A stretch of 64,000 bases of DNA from Rhodococcus sp. SBT000017 (GCF_003688915.1 NZ_REFU01000001.1:1302001-1366000); one strand, 5' to 3'; numbered from the stretch's first letter, positions 26,822 through 36,122 are shown. Numbers and translations: made by a program. Notes: a model not told the origin generated them from the sequence alone.

Positions 26822-27243
26822 CTCGTACCTCTTACACGTCTGGGGGATGTGATATTCAAGTTCTACCACCCATTCTCGTATTCACGCAAAGAACTGCAGG
26901 CGTTTCGCAACGTGTCGAATCGACGAATATCGGTGCAGAAATTGATCAGCTTTTCGAGTGCGTAATCGATGAAATCGAATAGTGCTGTGGCGCAATTGGT
27001 TTCATGGGCACAGCCACGCGCACCGTTCGACCGCGAACGAATTTCCGCGACACCGAGCACGAAAACAGAACATGCGGACCGATTTGGCCGGGTGTCCAGC
27101 TTTTCGTGTGGCAATACAACCGGAACAACAACGATCGCATCGAATCAGGCGGTTCGCAGCCCTCCGCTCCTACGCCGGGCGTGGCACGGTCACTCGAGTC
27201 CGACGCTCGGGAGCCTCAGCTACTCCGCACCGGACGAGGAGAG
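26822..27243. other. Upstream region of the lsr2-like gene
   Basis: 422 bp with no supported gene. The part nearest lsr2 (about 26850-27000) is visibly more AT-rich than the flanking genes, which would suit self-binding by Lsr2. A candidate promoter is at 26860-26889. A weak 6-bp hairpin near 27193-27212 could end DUF2469 transcripts. Confidence 0.6.
26860..26889 (-). promoter_or_regulatory. Candidate lsr2 promoter
   Basis: On the minus strand TTGCGT (26884-26889) and TAGAAC (26860-26865) are spaced by 18 bp, about 38 bp before the lsr2 ATG. The hexamers match sigma-70-type consensus moderately. Confidence 0.35.
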
Positions 27244-27549
27244 CTATTCCGGCAGACGAAGATCTGGTTTGTCCAACTCTTCGATGTTGACGTCCTTGAA
27301 GGTGATCACCCGGACATGCTTGACGAAACGGGCGGGGCGATACATGTCCCACACCCACGAGTCGGACATTCGCAATTCGAAGTAGATTTCACCGTCGGCG
27401 TTGTGCGGAATGAGTTCGACGGAGTTCGCCAGATAGAACCGACGCTCGGTTTCGACGACGTAGTTGAACTGACCCACGATGTCCCGGTACTCGCGATACA
27501 GCGAGAGCTCCATCTCGGTTTCGTACTTTTCGAGATCTTCGGCACTCAT
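27244..27549 (-). CDS. DUF2469 family protein (Rv2901c-like)
   Basis: A short acidic cytoplasmic protein (101 residues) of the DUF2469 family, found almost only in actinobacteria and always near rnhB, lepB and rplS. Function is unknown. The sequence is strongly conserved in the family: SAEDLEKYETEMELSLYREY at the start, then VVETERRFYLANSVEL and VWDMYRPARFVKHVRV. It lies 37 bp downstream of rnhB and is probably the last gene of the rplS-lepB-rnhB cluster. Confidence 0.9.
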   Translation of the reverse strand: MSAEDLEKYETEMELSLYREYRDIVGQFNYVVETERRFYLANSVELIPHNADGEIYFELRMSDSWVWDMYRPARFVKHVRVITFKDVNIEELDKPDLRLPE

Positions 27550-27586
27550 CGGTCTCTTTCATCCTCCAGTCGGGCGTGAACAGCAA

Positions 27587-28381
27587 TCATCGCGCACCTG
27601 CGTCGCGGCAGTCCATTCGCCCCAGTGCGTCGACCCCGGGAGTGGAGCCTGCGGAACGACCCTCAGACAAATCACGAGAGAGCCCCGCGGCCGCCGCTGC
27701 GACATTTGCATAGGACATTCGATGTTCACCGCTGGGCCCGAGTGCCGTCATCGCGGCGGAATGCGCGCGCGTGCTGTACCCCTTGTGCACGGCGAATCCG
27801 TAGCCGGGAATCGTCTCGTCGAGCTGAACCATCAATCGATCCCGGGAGACCTTCGCCAGCACGCTCGCCGCGGCGATGCACGCCGCGGTGGCGTCGCCGC
27901 CGATCACCGGTAACGACGGAACCGGAAGACCGGGTACTCGAAAGCCGTCGGTGAGTACGTAGCCCGGGGTCATGCCGAGCCCGGCAACCGCGCGTCGCAT
28001 TCCTTCGATGTTCGCCACGTGGACTCCGATGCGGTCGACCTCCGCCGCATCGATCGACACCACGCTCCACGCCAGTGCCAGCCTCTGGATCTTGGGAAAG
28101 AGCTCCTCGCGTCGTCGCTCGGTCAACTTCTTCGAGTCGTCCAGGTCCGCGAGAGCTGCATGAGCCCGCGCACCGAGAACACACGCCGCGACGGTCAGCG
28201 GACCGGCGCATGCTCCTCGTCCCGCTTCGTCGACTCCCGCGACCGGTCCGAGACCACTGCGCTCCAGCGCCGATTCCATCGTCCGTAAGCCGGCCGCTCG
28301 CCGGATGATCGGACGCGGCGGCCACGACGACCGAGTCAGTGTTGCGCGCGCACGCGGCGCACGTCGAGGGGTTGCCGTCAT
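27587..28381 (-). CDS. rnhB: Ribonuclease HII
   Basis: RNase HII cuts RNA in RNA-DNA hybrids and starts removal of misincorporated ribonucleotides. The 264-residue protein has an extra basic N-terminus of about 40 residues. The catalytic set follows: Asp51 and Glu52 (VDEAGRG), DDSKKL, Asp145 (TDGF) and Asp163 ([18 protein letters not shown]). The last 20-25 residues (from about [13 protein letters not shown]) go beyond the normal family end and are encoded by a copy of the repeat family seen at 40.9 and 53.1 kb. ATG 28381 overlaps the lepB stop as ATGA. Confidence 0.94.
   Translation of the reverse strand: MTATPRRAPRARATLTRSSWPPRPIIRRAAGLRTMESALERSGLGPVAGVDEAGRGACAGPLTVAACVLGARAHAALADLDDSKKLTERRREELFPKIQRLALAWSVVSIDAAEVDRIGVHVANIEGMRRAVAGLGMTPGYVLTDGFRVPGLPVPSLPVIGGDATAACIAAASVLAKVSRDRLMVQLDETIPGYGFAVHKGYSTRAHSAAMTALGPSGEHRMSYANVAAAAAGLSRDLSEGRSAGSTPGVDALGRMDCRDAGAR
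27638..27662 (+). repeat. Repeat-family copy inside the 3' end of rnhB
   Basis: GGGAGTGGAGCCTGCGGAAC followed by GACCC. It matches the units at 53083-53140 over about 22 bases. Here it is within the coding sequence and supplies the codons for GRSAGSTPG in the RNase HII tail. Confidence 0.7.
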
Positions 28382-29154
28382 CGACCCTGGATGTCGGGAG
28401 AATCCAGGATGCCGGTTCGTGACGGCGGCAGCGCGATGAACACGGCCTTACCGATCACGTTGTCGAGGGGAACGGTGCCGGTGAACTCGTCGGTGACGTG
28501 GTACCGGGAATCTCGCGAGTTGCTCCGGTTGTCACCCATGACCCAGATGTTGCCGTCCGGCACGGTGACGGGGTCGAAGCATCGTCCGGACTTCAACTCG
28601 GTGTCGCACGTCATCGTCCCCGGGGTGAACGGAAAATCCATCTGAATGTACGGCTCGTCCAACGGCTGTCCGTCGACGAGAACTCGACCCTGGTCGTCGC
28701 AGCATTCGACGGTTTGACCGCCGGTGGCAATGACGCGCTTGACCAGATCGTTCTCGTCGGGAGCGACAACTCCGATCAACGAGCCGACCTCCTGTGCCCC
28801 ACGAATCACCGAATTGTCGGACCGCTGAGACACGAATTCGTCGTTCCACGAATCCGGGCCACGGAAGACGACGATGTCACCGGGCTTCGGGTCACCGAAC
28901 CGGTATCCGATCTTCTCCACCACGATGCGGTCACCGGTGCAGCCGTTGCAGCCGTGCAAGGTCGGCTCCATCGATTCGGACGGGATCAGATACACCCGGG
29001 CGACGAATGTCTGGAGCAGGAAACTCAGTACCAGCGCTACCAGAATGAGAATGGGAAGCTCACGCCAGAACGATCGGGGCTTGCGTTCCCGACGCGTCTT
29101 CCGTGAAGACTCGTCGTCGGGCTCGTCGGTTGGATCCTGTGGGGACTGCGTCAC
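28378..29154 (-). CDS. lepB: Signal peptidase I
   Basis: LepB removes signal peptides from Sec and Tat substrates on the outer face of the membrane. The 258-residue protein has a charged cytoplasmic start and one membrane helix ([20 protein letters not shown], 33-52). Catalytic Ser61 is in PSESMEPTL and Lys139 in [12 protein letters not shown], and [11 protein letters not shown] is the conserved box E. The [15 protein letters not shown] insertion with two cysteines is typical of actinobacterial enzymes. It is followed by rnhB with an ATGA overlap and preceded by rplS, separated by a hairpin. Confidence 0.96.
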   Translation of the reverse strand: MTQSPQDPTDEPDDESSRKTRRERKPRSFWRELPILILVALVLSFLLQTFVARVYLIPSESMEPTLHGCNGCTGDRIVVEKIGYRFGDPKPGDIVVFRGPDSWNDEFVSQRSDNSVIRGAQEVGSLIGVVAPDENDLVKRVIATGGQTVECCDDQGRVLVDGQPLDEPYIQMDFPFTPGTMTCDTELKSGRCFDPVTVPDGNIWVMGDNRSNSRDSRYHVTDEFTGTVPLDNVIGKAVFIALPPSRTGILDSPDIQGR

Positions 29155-29271
29155 GTGATCAGGTTAGCCGGAACCGTCGCCCGCACGGCCGGACGGTCTG
29201 CGCACCGGCGGTTCGCGGCGGTCGATCCGCTCGTCGGCGGGGTGAAAGGCGGGACGAGCGTGGGCGGAAAG

Positions 29272-29311
29272 CACCATGCCGCGTCGCCCTGACGGGCAAC
29301 GCGGCATGGTG
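29272..29311 (-). terminator. Hairpin after rplS
   Basis: A perfect 12-bp stem (CACCATGCCGCG at 29272-29283 with its complement at 29300-29311), with further pairing of TxGCCC/GGGCxA inside, starts 28 bp after the rplS stop on the transcribed strand. A short pyrimidine stretch (GCTTTCC) follows. It probably reduces read-through from rplS into lepB. Confidence 0.7.
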
Positions 29312-29338
29312 TGAACTGATGTGTCCGGGCGGAACCGG

Positions 29339-29680
29339 TCAGCGCTTTTCCTTGATCTTGGCGGCCTTGCCACGCAGATCGCGGAGGTAGTAGAGCTTGG
29401 CGCGACGGACGTCACCACGGGTGAGGACCTCGAACTGCGCGATGTTGGGGCTGTGCACCGGGAAGGTGCGCTCGACGCCGACGCCGAACGAGACCTTGCG
29501 GACCGTGAACGTTTCGCGAACGCCACCGCCCTGACGTCGGATGACGACGCCCTTGAAGATCTGAATGCGCTCCTTCGAGCCTTCGATGACCTTGACGTGC
29601 ACGTTCAGCGTGTCGCCGGGGCGGAAATCGGGGATGTCGCTACGCAGCGACTGATTGTCGAGAAAGTCCAGAGTGTTCAT
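29339..29680 (-). CDS. rplS: 50S ribosomal protein L19
   Basis: L19 sits at the 30S-50S interface. With ATG 29680 the protein has 113 residues, the same as I recall for the mycobacterial protein. The characteristic sequence includes [55 protein letters not shown] and the basic end [15 protein letters not shown] 29680 is preferred over 29692 because AAGGATGG is eight bases upstream. A 13-bp motif also found before rpsP lies 118 bp upstream (29798-29810). Confidence 0.97.
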   Translation of the reverse strand: MNTLDFLDNQSLRSDIPDFRPGDTLNVHVKVIEGSKERIQIFKGVVIRRQGGGVRETFTVRKVSFGVGVERTFPVHSPNIAQFEVLTRGDVRRAKLYYLRDLRGKAAKIKEKR

Positions 29681-29797
29681 CGGTTGTGCCATCCTTGCGT
29701 TCTGCGCATGAGTAGAGGAACCGAGCGGCTCGCTGATGCAACGGCTCGACTGGTTCGTACTCCGAGTGAGGTCCGTGCCTGCTAGAGGCAACCCGAC

Positions 29798-29810
29798 CAT
29801 TGTGCCAGAC
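29798..29810 (-). promoter_or_regulatory. Ribosomal-gene motif upstream of rplS
   Basis: GTCTGGCACAATG on the minus strand, identical to the 13 bases at 36256-36268 upstream of rpsP. The TGG-CACAAT core looks like an extended -10 element. It is 118 bp before the rplS ATG, leaving a leader of roughly 110 nt. Confidence 0.5.
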
Positions 29811-29812
29811 CA

Positions 29813-30676
29813 TCAGGCGTTCGACGAAATCGGCGCTTCTCGGCCTGCAGCCGCTCCACTCGCCATCGGCGCAGGTAATACCGTCCGCGACAATTCGTCC
29901 TCGGTGGCCTCACGCGCATGCACGATGCTCGGCTTCCCGGCGATCGCGTCCTGGAGATAGATCTTGGCCCGGATGATCGGCCGTCGCCACCGCTTCTCTC
30001 GGCGCAGAGCGCGTTCCATCTTCTTCGGCCTGGTGGTGTAGCGCCACCTCGCCCACGGTGCGCTCGGCCTGCTCAACCGCACTGCGGCCAGAACGAGGAT
30101 CGGCAGGACGAACAGCCCGAGCAGTCCGGTCCAGATCTTCCCCTTGAGCAGGACGATGACCCCGAGCGCGAGATTGGCCAGGGCCAACACCACCACGGTG
30201 CCGCGCACCCACGGGTCGGGATCGGCCCGGAAATCGGCCGGGCTCAACAACTCCAGAGGGTGGAAGCCGAGCAGCAGCAGGCCGGTGAACGCCACTGCTG
30301 CGAACACGGCGTCCACCGACGTGCGGCCCTGTTCGGACCAGTAGACATCACGGAGATAGAAGATCAACGCGAACTCGTCGAGGACGAGCGCCGCGCCGAT
30401 ACCGAAGATCGCCGCCAGCACCGCCCCGACCGACTCGGAACCGTCGACGTACACCGCGATCAAGCCGATCCCCGCCAGCAGCATCAGCACGATTCCGAAC
30501 ACGACGTGGTGGATGTGCTGACCGCCGGGCGTGATGTTTCCCGGCCACCACTTCACATCCGCGCGAATCATCCTGACGCTGAGCCGAATCAGCAGGAATC
30601 CCACCAACAGTCCGAGCAGGAAACACAGCAGCGGCAGGCGGCCGTGATCGATGACCCCGTGTTGCAACCACCTCAC
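29813..30676 (-). CDS. Integral membrane protein of unknown function with HIHH motif
   Basis: I do not recognise a characterised family. The 287-residue protein has about seven hydrophobic segments in the first 215 residues, then a strongly basic cytoplasmic tail (RWRYTTRPKKMERALRREKR). A histidine cluster GGQHIHHVVFG lies at the start of the second helix, and LVLDEFALIFYLRDVYWSEQ, with several acids, lies in the third or fourth. This arrangement could bind a metal or haem, but that is only a guess. GTG at 30676 has GAGG upstream. It lies between tex and rplS on the same strand. Confidence 0.75.
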   Translation of the reverse strand: MRWLQHGVIDHGRLPLLCFLLGLLVGFLLIRLSVRMIRADVKWWPGNITPGGQHIHHVVFGIVLMLLAGIGLIAVYVDGSESVGAVLAAIFGIGAALVLDEFALIFYLRDVYWSEQGRTSVDAVFAAVAFTGLLLLGFHPLELLSPADFRADPDPWVRGTVVVLALANLALGVIVLLKGKIWTGLLGLFVLPILVLAAVRLSRPSAPWARWRYTTRPKKMERALRREKRWRRPIIRAKIYLQDAIAGKPSIVHAREATEDELSRTVLPAPMASGAAAGREAPISSNA

Positions 30677-30783
30677 GTGTGCCTCACGTCCTTCCTGCCG
30701 AACGGCCGAACGACCGGTGAATCGCGTTTCAGACTATTCGCGTCCGGGACCGCCGAGGGCAGCAACGACAGAGGTGCCGCTCG

Positions 30784-33138
30784 CTATTTTCCGAAACCCG
30801 CCTTCCGCAACGCGTCGGCCATCGAACCAGCAGCCGGTGCCGCTGCGCCTGCGCCCCCGGCCGTTCGGCGATCCCGCTGCGGGCGTGCGTCTCGCCCGCG
30901 GCCGGCCTGATTCGCCCCCGCGGCCCGTCCCTGGCCTCGAGGACGGTCACCCTGCTGTCCGCGGGCGGCGTCCTTGCCGCCTGCCGCACCGGGTTCGTCG
31001 TCCAGCCGCAGACTCAGACCGATGCGCTGACGGGGGATGTCGACCTCCATCACCTTGACGCGCACGACGTCGCCGGACTTGACGACCTCGCGCGGGTCCT
31101 TGACGAAGTTGTGCGACATCGCCGAGACGTGCACCAGCCCGTCCTGATGCACACCGACGTCGACGAATGCCCCGAACGCCGCCACATTGGTCACGACTCC
31201 CTCGAGCGTCATGCCCGGCTTCAGGTCGGCGACCTTCTCGATACCGGCGGCAAAGGTCGCGGTCTTGAACTCGGGACGAGGATCGCGTCCCGGCTTCTCG
31301 AGTTCGGAGATGATGTCGGTGACGGTGGGCAGACCGAATCGGTCGTCGGCGAATTCGGCTGGGTCGAGTGAGCGCAGCAGTGTCGTGTTGCCGATGACCT
31401 CCCGCACCCCGACGCCGGCCTTGCCGACGATGCGCCGCACGACGGGATAGGCCTCGGGGTGCACGCTCGACCGATCGAGTGGATCCTCTCCCCCGGAGAT
31501 GCGGAGGAACCCGGCGCACTGCTCGAAAGCCTTGGGGCCCAGGCGCGGAACGTCCTTGAGCGTGCTGCGGCTGGAGAACGGACCGTTCTGGTCGCGGTGC
31601 GCCACGATGCTCTCGGCAAGAGAGCCGGCGATACCGGAGACCCGCGAGAGCAACGGAACCGACGCGGTGTTGACGTCGACGCCGACGGCGTTCACCGCGT
31701 CCTCCACGACGGCACCGAGTGATCGGGCCAGCAGAGTTTCGGAAATATCGTGCTGATACTGCCCCACACCGATGGACTTGGGATCGATCTTGACCAGCTC
31801 GGCCAACGGATCCTGCAATCTGCGGGCGATCGAGACGGCACCGCGGATCGACACATCCAGTTCGGGCAACTCGCTCGAGGCGTAGGCGGAGGCGGAGTAC
31901 ACCGACGCTCCGGCCTCGGACACCACCACCTTGGTCAGATTGGCGGCAGGGAACTTGGCGATCAGTTCTGCTGCCAGAGAGTCGGTTTCACGCGATGCGG
32001 TGCCGTTGCCGATGGCGATCAATTCCACCTTGTGCTTGGCGGCCAGGCCGGCGAGGGTGGCCACCGCCTGATCCCACTTGCCCTGCGGTTTGTGCGGGTA
32101 GATGGTGTCGAAGTCGACGACCTTTCCGGTGGCGTCGACGATGGCGACCTTGGTGCCGGTCCGGAAGCCCGGGTCCAGGCCCATGGTCGTGCGGTTGCCC
32201 GCCGGCGCGGCGAGGAGCAGGTCCTTGAGGTTGCTCGCGAACACGTCGACGGCGTCCTTCTCGGCGGATTGGCGCAGTCGCATGCGGGTATCGAGGGAGA
32301 CGGTCACCAGCATCTTGGTGCGCCACGCCCATCGGACGGTATCGAGCAGCCACTTGTCGGCGGGCCGTCCTCGATTCGCGATCCCGAATTTGGTGGCGAT
32401 TCGACCCTCGTAGACGCTCGGCACCCCGGGGGTCGGTTCGTCACGCTCGGGCTCGAAGCCGAGCGAGAGTATTTCTTCCTTCTCGCCTCTGAGCGTGGCG
32501 AGGATGCGGTGCGAGGGCAGGCTCGTGAACGGTTCCGAGAACTCGAAGTAATCGGAGAACTTGGCACCCTCTTCCTCCTTGCCCTTGCGAACCGACGCGA
32601 CGAGCTTGCCGGACGTCCACACCAGTTCGCGCAGTTCACCCACCAGATCCGCGTCCTCGGCGAAACGCTCGACGAGAATCGCCCGTGCGCCGTCGAGTTG
32701 CTCCTGATCGAACTGAGCCGGGTCGGTGGTGGGGTCGGAGAACAGGGCGTCGGCGACGGGCTCGTGCCCCGCCTCCCGCGCAATCTGAGCCTTGGTTCGA
32801 CGCTTGGGCTTGAACGGCAGATAGATGTCTTCGACGCGCGCCTTGGTGTCGGCCAGCATCAACGACTGCTCGAGCGCGGCGTCGAGCTTGCCCTGTGAGC
32901 GGATGGACTCGATCACGGCGTCTCTGCGCTCGTCGAGCTCGCGCAGGTACCGCAGCCGCTCGTCGAGCTGACGCAGTTGCGTGTCGTCGAGGGTGCCGGT
33001 GACTTCCTTGCGGTAGCGCGCGATGAACGGGACCGTAGACCCGCCGTCGAGCAGCTCCACGGCGGCACGAACCTGTTCTTCACGAACGTCGAGTTCTTCG
33101 GCTATGCGCTTGTTCACAGATTTCAGAGCAGTGGTCAC
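30784..33138 (-). CDS. tex: Tex-family RNA-binding transcription accessory protein
   Basis: Tex proteins bind nucleic acid and the transcription machinery and are related to eukaryotic Spt6. The 784-residue protein has the N-terminal helical domain (with IAEELDVREEQVRAAVELLDGG and FIARYRKEVTGTLDD), a YqgF/RNase-H-like domain (VVDFDTIYPHKPQG, LIAIGNGTASRETD), helix-hairpin-helix repeats (SIGVGQYQHDI, AVNAVGVDVNTASVPLLSRV) and an S1 RNA-binding domain (MTLEGVVTNVAAFGAFVDVG, about residues 625-695). The C-terminal 70 residues are a disordered Arg/Gly/Gln/Ala-rich tail. It is divergent from the LppW-like gene. Confidence 0.94.
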   Translation of the reverse strand: MTTALKSVNKRIAEELDVREEQVRAAVELLDGGSTVPFIARYRKEVTGTLDDTQLRQLDERLRYLRELDERRDAVIESIRSQGKLDAALEQSLMLADTKARVEDIYLPFKPKRRTKAQIAREAGHEPVADALFSDPTTDPAQFDQEQLDGARAILVERFAEDADLVGELRELVWTSGKLVASVRKGKEEEGAKFSDYFEFSEPFTSLPSHRILATLRGEKEEILSLGFEPERDEPTPGVPSVYEGRIATKFGIANRGRPADKWLLDTVRWAWRTKMLVTVSLDTRMRLRQSAEKDAVDVFASNLKDLLLAAPAGNRTTMGLDPGFRTGTKVAIVDATGKVVDFDTIYPHKPQGKWDQAVATLAGLAAKHKVELIAIGNGTASRETDSLAAELIAKFPAANLTKVVVSEAGASVYSASAYASSELPELDVSIRGAVSIARRLQDPLAELVKIDPKSIGVGQYQHDISETLLARSLGAVVEDAVNAVGVDVNTASVPLLSRVSGIAGSLAESIVAHRDQNGPFSSRSTLKDVPRLGPKAFEQCAGFLRISGGEDPLDRSSVHPEAYPVVRRIVGKAGVGVREVIGNTTLLRSLDPAEFADDRFGLPTVTDIISELEKPGRDPRPEFKTATFAAGIEKVADLKPGMTLEGVVTNVAAFGAFVDVGVHQDGLVHVSAMSHNFVKDPREVVKSGDVVRVKVMEVDIPRQRIGLSLRLDDEPGAAGGKDAARGQQGDRPRGQGRAAGANQAGRGRDARPQRDRRTAGGAGAAAPAAGSMADALRKAGFGK

Positions 33139-33206
33139 GGCGATGGACCCTACCGCTACTGTGGGACAAGTCGGTCAGCGGTTCAACGTGTGGGAGAGAT
33201 ACGCGG

Positions 33207-34160
33207 ATGGTCAGGGGGTCTCGATTCCTGGCTGCAGCCTGCGCCTCCCTGTTGTTGGCCGGGTGCTCGGTTCCTCCCGACGATCAGATCGGTGACTCCG
33301 CCTCGCAGAACATGGCCGAGACGTCGGCATCGCCCTTTCCCGATATGGAGAAGGTCGACGGCGTAGCCCTCGAATCGCGTATCCCGATGGCGGTCGCGTC
33401 GGCCCAGGCCCGTGGTGCCGATGTCGATTTCGCGCTGTTGGATCGTCAGACAGGCTCGTATTACAGCAGCAACGCCGATGTTCAGGTCGAAACCGCGTCG
33501 GTGTCCAAACTCTTTATCGCCGACGAGGTGTTGTTCCGAGCGCAGTCGGAGAACCGTCCGGTCTCGGCCGACGACCTGGCCACCATGACCAGCATGCTCG
33601 AATTGTCCGACGACAACGCCGCGTACACGCTCTGGTATCGCTACGGCTCGTCCGAGATCGTGCGCACGGTCGCGGCTCGCTACGGCTTGACAAGCACCAC
33701 AGCTCCCGGCGACGACCAGTGGTACAACACCGAGACCACGCCCAGCGACCTGGTCGGCTACTACGCGGGGTTGCTCAACGGCAGCGGCGGCCTGACGACT
33801 GCGTCGACGGACGTGGTGATCGGAATGCTGCGTCGTTCGGCACCGATAGCCGCGGACGGCTACAAGCAACATTTCGGGATCGTCGACGGTTTGCCCGGCG
33901 AAAGCGTGCACGCTGTGAAGCAGGGCTGGATGTGCTGCGTGTCCGATCGGTGGGTACACCTGTCGACAGGCACGATCGGTCTCGACAACCGCTACGTTCT
34001 GGCGCTGTCGTCACGCGAGGACATCTTCTACGCAGACGACATGGAACGCTATCCGGACACCGCCGTCGTCGACGTCAGCGACGACGCCAGCGCACTGCAT
34101 GCAAGGGATACTCTCACCGGCTTCGTCTCGATGCTCTTCCCCGACGGCACCGTCAGCTGA
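33207..34160 (+). CDS. lppW: LppW-like lipoprotein with beta-lactamase-like fold
   Basis: A 317-residue exported lipoprotein (lipobox LLAGC, Cys20) resembling M. tuberculosis LppW (Rv2905), which occupies the same position next to trmD. The mature part resembles a class A beta-lactamase/transpeptidase fold. S-V-S-K (98-101) fits SxxK, S-D-D-N (134-137) fits SDN and KQG (in AVKQGWMCC) replaces the usual KTG. The Glu166 region of true beta-lactamases is not evident. It may be a peptidoglycan-binding or inactive homologue; hydrolysis of beta-lactams should not be assumed. ATG 33207 follows GGGAGAGA. It is convergent with trmD, five bases apart. Confidence 0.84.
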   Translation: MVRGSRFLAAACASLLLAGCSVPPDDQIGDSASQNMAETSASPFPDMEKVDGVALESRIPMAVASAQARGADVDFALLDRQTGSYYSSNADVQVETASVSKLFIADEVLFRAQSENRPVSADDLATMTSMLELSDDNAAYTLWYRYGSSEIVRTVAARYGLTSTTAPGDDQWYNTETTPSDLVGYYAGLLNGSGGLTTASTDVVIGMLRRSAPIAADGYKQHFGIVDGLPGESVHAVKQGWMCCVSDRWVHLSTGTIGLDNRYVLALSSREDIFYADDMERYPDTAVVDVSDDASALHARDTLTGFVSMLFPDGTVS

Positions 34161-34165
34161 ATTCG

Positions 34166-34846
34166 TCAGTCCTGCAACAGGTCCGGACGACGCTCGGCGG
34201 TCCTGTCCAGTGATTGCTCTCGACGCCACGCAGCGATCTTCGCGTGATCACCCGAGAGAAGTACCGGCGGAACGTCGAGATCGCGCCACTGCGCGGGGCG
34301 GGTGTAGCTCGGCCCTTCGAGCAGTCCGTCGGAGAACGAATCCTCCTGGTGCGACTGCTGATTGCCGAGAACCCCTGGCATCAGTCGCACCACGGCCTCG
34401 GCCATGACGAGGACGGCCGCTTCGCCGCCGATGAGTACGTAATCGCCGATGCTGACTTCCTCGACACGGACGCGGCGCGCGGCGTCGTCGAACACACGTT
34501 GATCGATGCCTTCGTATCGGCCGCAGGCGAATACGAGATGCCGCTCGGAGGACCATCGCTCGGCTGTCCGCTGGGTGAACGGCACACCGGCCGGAGTGGG
34601 GACGACGAGGAGAGAATCGTCTGTCAGCACGTCGTCGAGTGCGTCTCCCCACACTGTCGGCTTCATGACCATTCCCGGTCCACCGCCGTAGGGCGAATCG
34701 TCGACGGCCTTGTGCACGTCGTGAGTCCACGATCGCAGATCATGGACCTCGACCGAGACGAGGCCGCGGTCGATTGCTTTGCCCAGCAACGCAGTTCGGA
34801 GCGGCGTGAGATATTCGGGAAAGATGGTGACGACGTCGAGGCGCAC
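34166..34846 (-). CDS. trmD: tRNA (guanine37-N1)-methyltransferase
   Basis: TrmD methylates G37 of tRNAs, preventing +1 frameshifting. The 226-residue protein has the SPOUT knot with [59 protein letters not shown] and [15 protein letters not shown]. The catalytic Asp lies in the DSF loop and Arg in GRYEG. It forms a tight cluster with rimM (3 bp gap), khpA and rpsP. Confidence 0.97.
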   Translation of the reverse strand: MRLDVVTIFPEYLTPLRTALLGKAIDRGLVSVEVHDLRSWTHDVHKAVDDSPYGGGPGMVMKPTVWGDALDDVLTDDSLLVVPTPAGVPFTQRTAERWSSERHLVFACGRYEGIDQRVFDDAARRVRVEEVSIGDYVLIGGEAAVLVMAEAVVRLMPGVLGNQQSHQEDSFSDGLLEGPSYTRPAQWRDLDVPPVLLSGDHAKIAAWRREQSLDRTAERRPDLLQD

Positions 34847-34849
34847 GAT

Positions 34850-35392
34850 CTACTCCGGATCCAGCAGACCCTCGGGCGGATCGATCTCGATCGTCTTGTC
34901 GGCCAACGACACCGAGGTCACGATGGCCGCAACGAACGGCACGAGAATTTCGGCGCGGGTGGCTTCGCCGAAACCAGGACTCGGCGTGATGGAGAGCAGC
35001 TCCCCCGCTGCAGAGTGGAGGACCTCACGGACCGTTCCCACGACGGTGCCGTCGGTCAGGATCACCGTGAGGCCTTCGAGTTCGTGGTCGTAGTACTCGT
35101 CCGGGTCGTCGGACGGCGGAAGGTCGGTGGATTCGACGACGAACAAGATGCCGCGTAGTTGGTCGGCGGCCGTCTTGTCGTCGATACCGTTCAGACGCAG
35201 CAGAAGCCGCCCGGAGTGTTCCCGGACGGCGTCCACTGTGTACGAGGCCGGCTGCGCGTTCGATCGGGGCTTACGTCCCGAGAGAACGGTTCCTTCGGCG
35301 AAACGGTCGTCGGGGTTGTCGGTGCGAACCTCTACGACGACTTCGCCTTTGATGCCGTGCGACTTCGCGACACGGCCGATGACCAGCTCCAT
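34850..35392 (-). CDS. rimM: 16S rRNA processing protein RimM
   Basis: RimM helps mature the 30S head and binds S19. The 180-residue protein has the RimM domain (VIGRVAKSHGIKGEVVVEV, then LLRLNGIDDKTAADQLRG) and a PRC-barrel with YYDHELEGLTVILTDGTVVG and EILVPFVAAIVTSVS. It is downstream of khpA (14 bp gap) and upstream of trmD. Confidence 0.96.
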   Translation of the reverse strand: MELVIGRVAKSHGIKGEVVVEVRTDNPDDRFAEGTVLSGRKPRSNAQPASYTVDAVREHSGRLLLRLNGIDDKTAADQLRGILFVVESTDLPPSDDPDEYYDHELEGLTVILTDGTVVGTVREVLHSAAGELLSITPSPGFGEATRAEILVPFVAAIVTSVSLADKTIEIDPPEGLLDPE

Positions 35393-35406
35393 GATGGGTG
35401 TGTGAC

Positions 35407-35649
35407 CTAGGCGTCCGTGTCGACCACGTCGACGCGGATGCCGCGACCACCGATTCCCGAGACGAGCGTGCGCAGCGCCGTAGCGGTACGACCGCCACGT
35501 CCGATGACCTTGCCCAGATCGTCGGGGTGCACGTGGACTTCCACGGTGCGGCCGCGACGGCCGGTGATCATCTCGACGCGAACGTCATCGGGATTGGCGA
35601 CGATGCCGCGAACGAGATGTTCGACGGCATCGGCGACAACGGCACTCAC
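35407..35649 (-). CDS. khpA: KH-domain RNA-binding protein KhpA
   Basis: An 80-residue single KH-domain protein that binds RNA, often paired with KhpB and linked to small-RNA and cell-length control. The KH GxxG loop is [15 protein letters not shown]. The start is GTG 35649, overlapping the rpsP stop as GTGA, which implies coupled translation. It corresponds to Rv2908c. Confidence 0.94.
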   Translation of the reverse strand: MSAVVADAVEHLVRGIVANPDDVRVEMITGRRGRTVEVHVHPDDLGKVIGRGGRTATALRTLVSGIGGRGIRVDVVDTDA

Positions 35650-36122
35650 TTCTCAGCAGCCTCGGCGGCCGGCGCGTCTGCCGTCTCGGTTGCTGCAGCG
35701 TCGGTGGTCTCCGCAGCGGCGTCGTCGGCCTTCGGAGCCTTCTTCTTCTTGGCGGTGGTGGCCTCGCCCTGGGGCTCGGAGTCGGCCTGCGCCAGTGCGG
35801 CGTTGAACAGGTCGAGCTTGGACGGCTTCGGCTCGGCGAGGCGGAGGGTTCCCTCAGCGCCGGGGAGGCCCTTGAACTTCTGCCAGTCACCGGTGATCTT
35901 GAGCAGTGCCTCGACAGGCTCGGTCGGCTGTGCGCCGACGCCGAGCCAGTACTGAGCCCGCTCGGAGTTGATCTCGATGATGCTGGGGTCCTGCTTGGGC
36001 TCGTACGTGCCGATGGTCTCGATCGCACGGCCGTTGCGACGGGTGCGAGCATCGGAGATGACGACGCGGTAGTGCGGGGTGCGGATCTTGCCGATACGCA
36101 TGAGCTTGATCTTGACAGCCAT
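35646..36122 (-). CDS. rpsP: 30S ribosomal protein S16
   Basis: S16 is needed for 30S assembly. The first 90 residues are typical ([57 protein letters not shown]). The remaining 65 or so form a lysine/alanine/glutamate-rich extension ([10 protein letters not shown] and AAETTDAAA), making this 158-residue protein much longer than E. coli S16 but similar to other actinobacterial ones. The 188-bp upstream space contains a 13-bp motif shared with rplS. Confidence 0.96.
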   Translation of the reverse strand: MAVKIKLMRIGKIRTPHYRVVISDARTRRNGRAIETIGTYEPKQDPSIIEINSERAQYWLGVGAQPTEPVEALLKITGDWQKFKGLPGAEGTLRLAEPKPSKLDLFNAALAQADSEPQGEATTAKKKKAPKADDAAAETTDAAATETADAPAAEAAEK

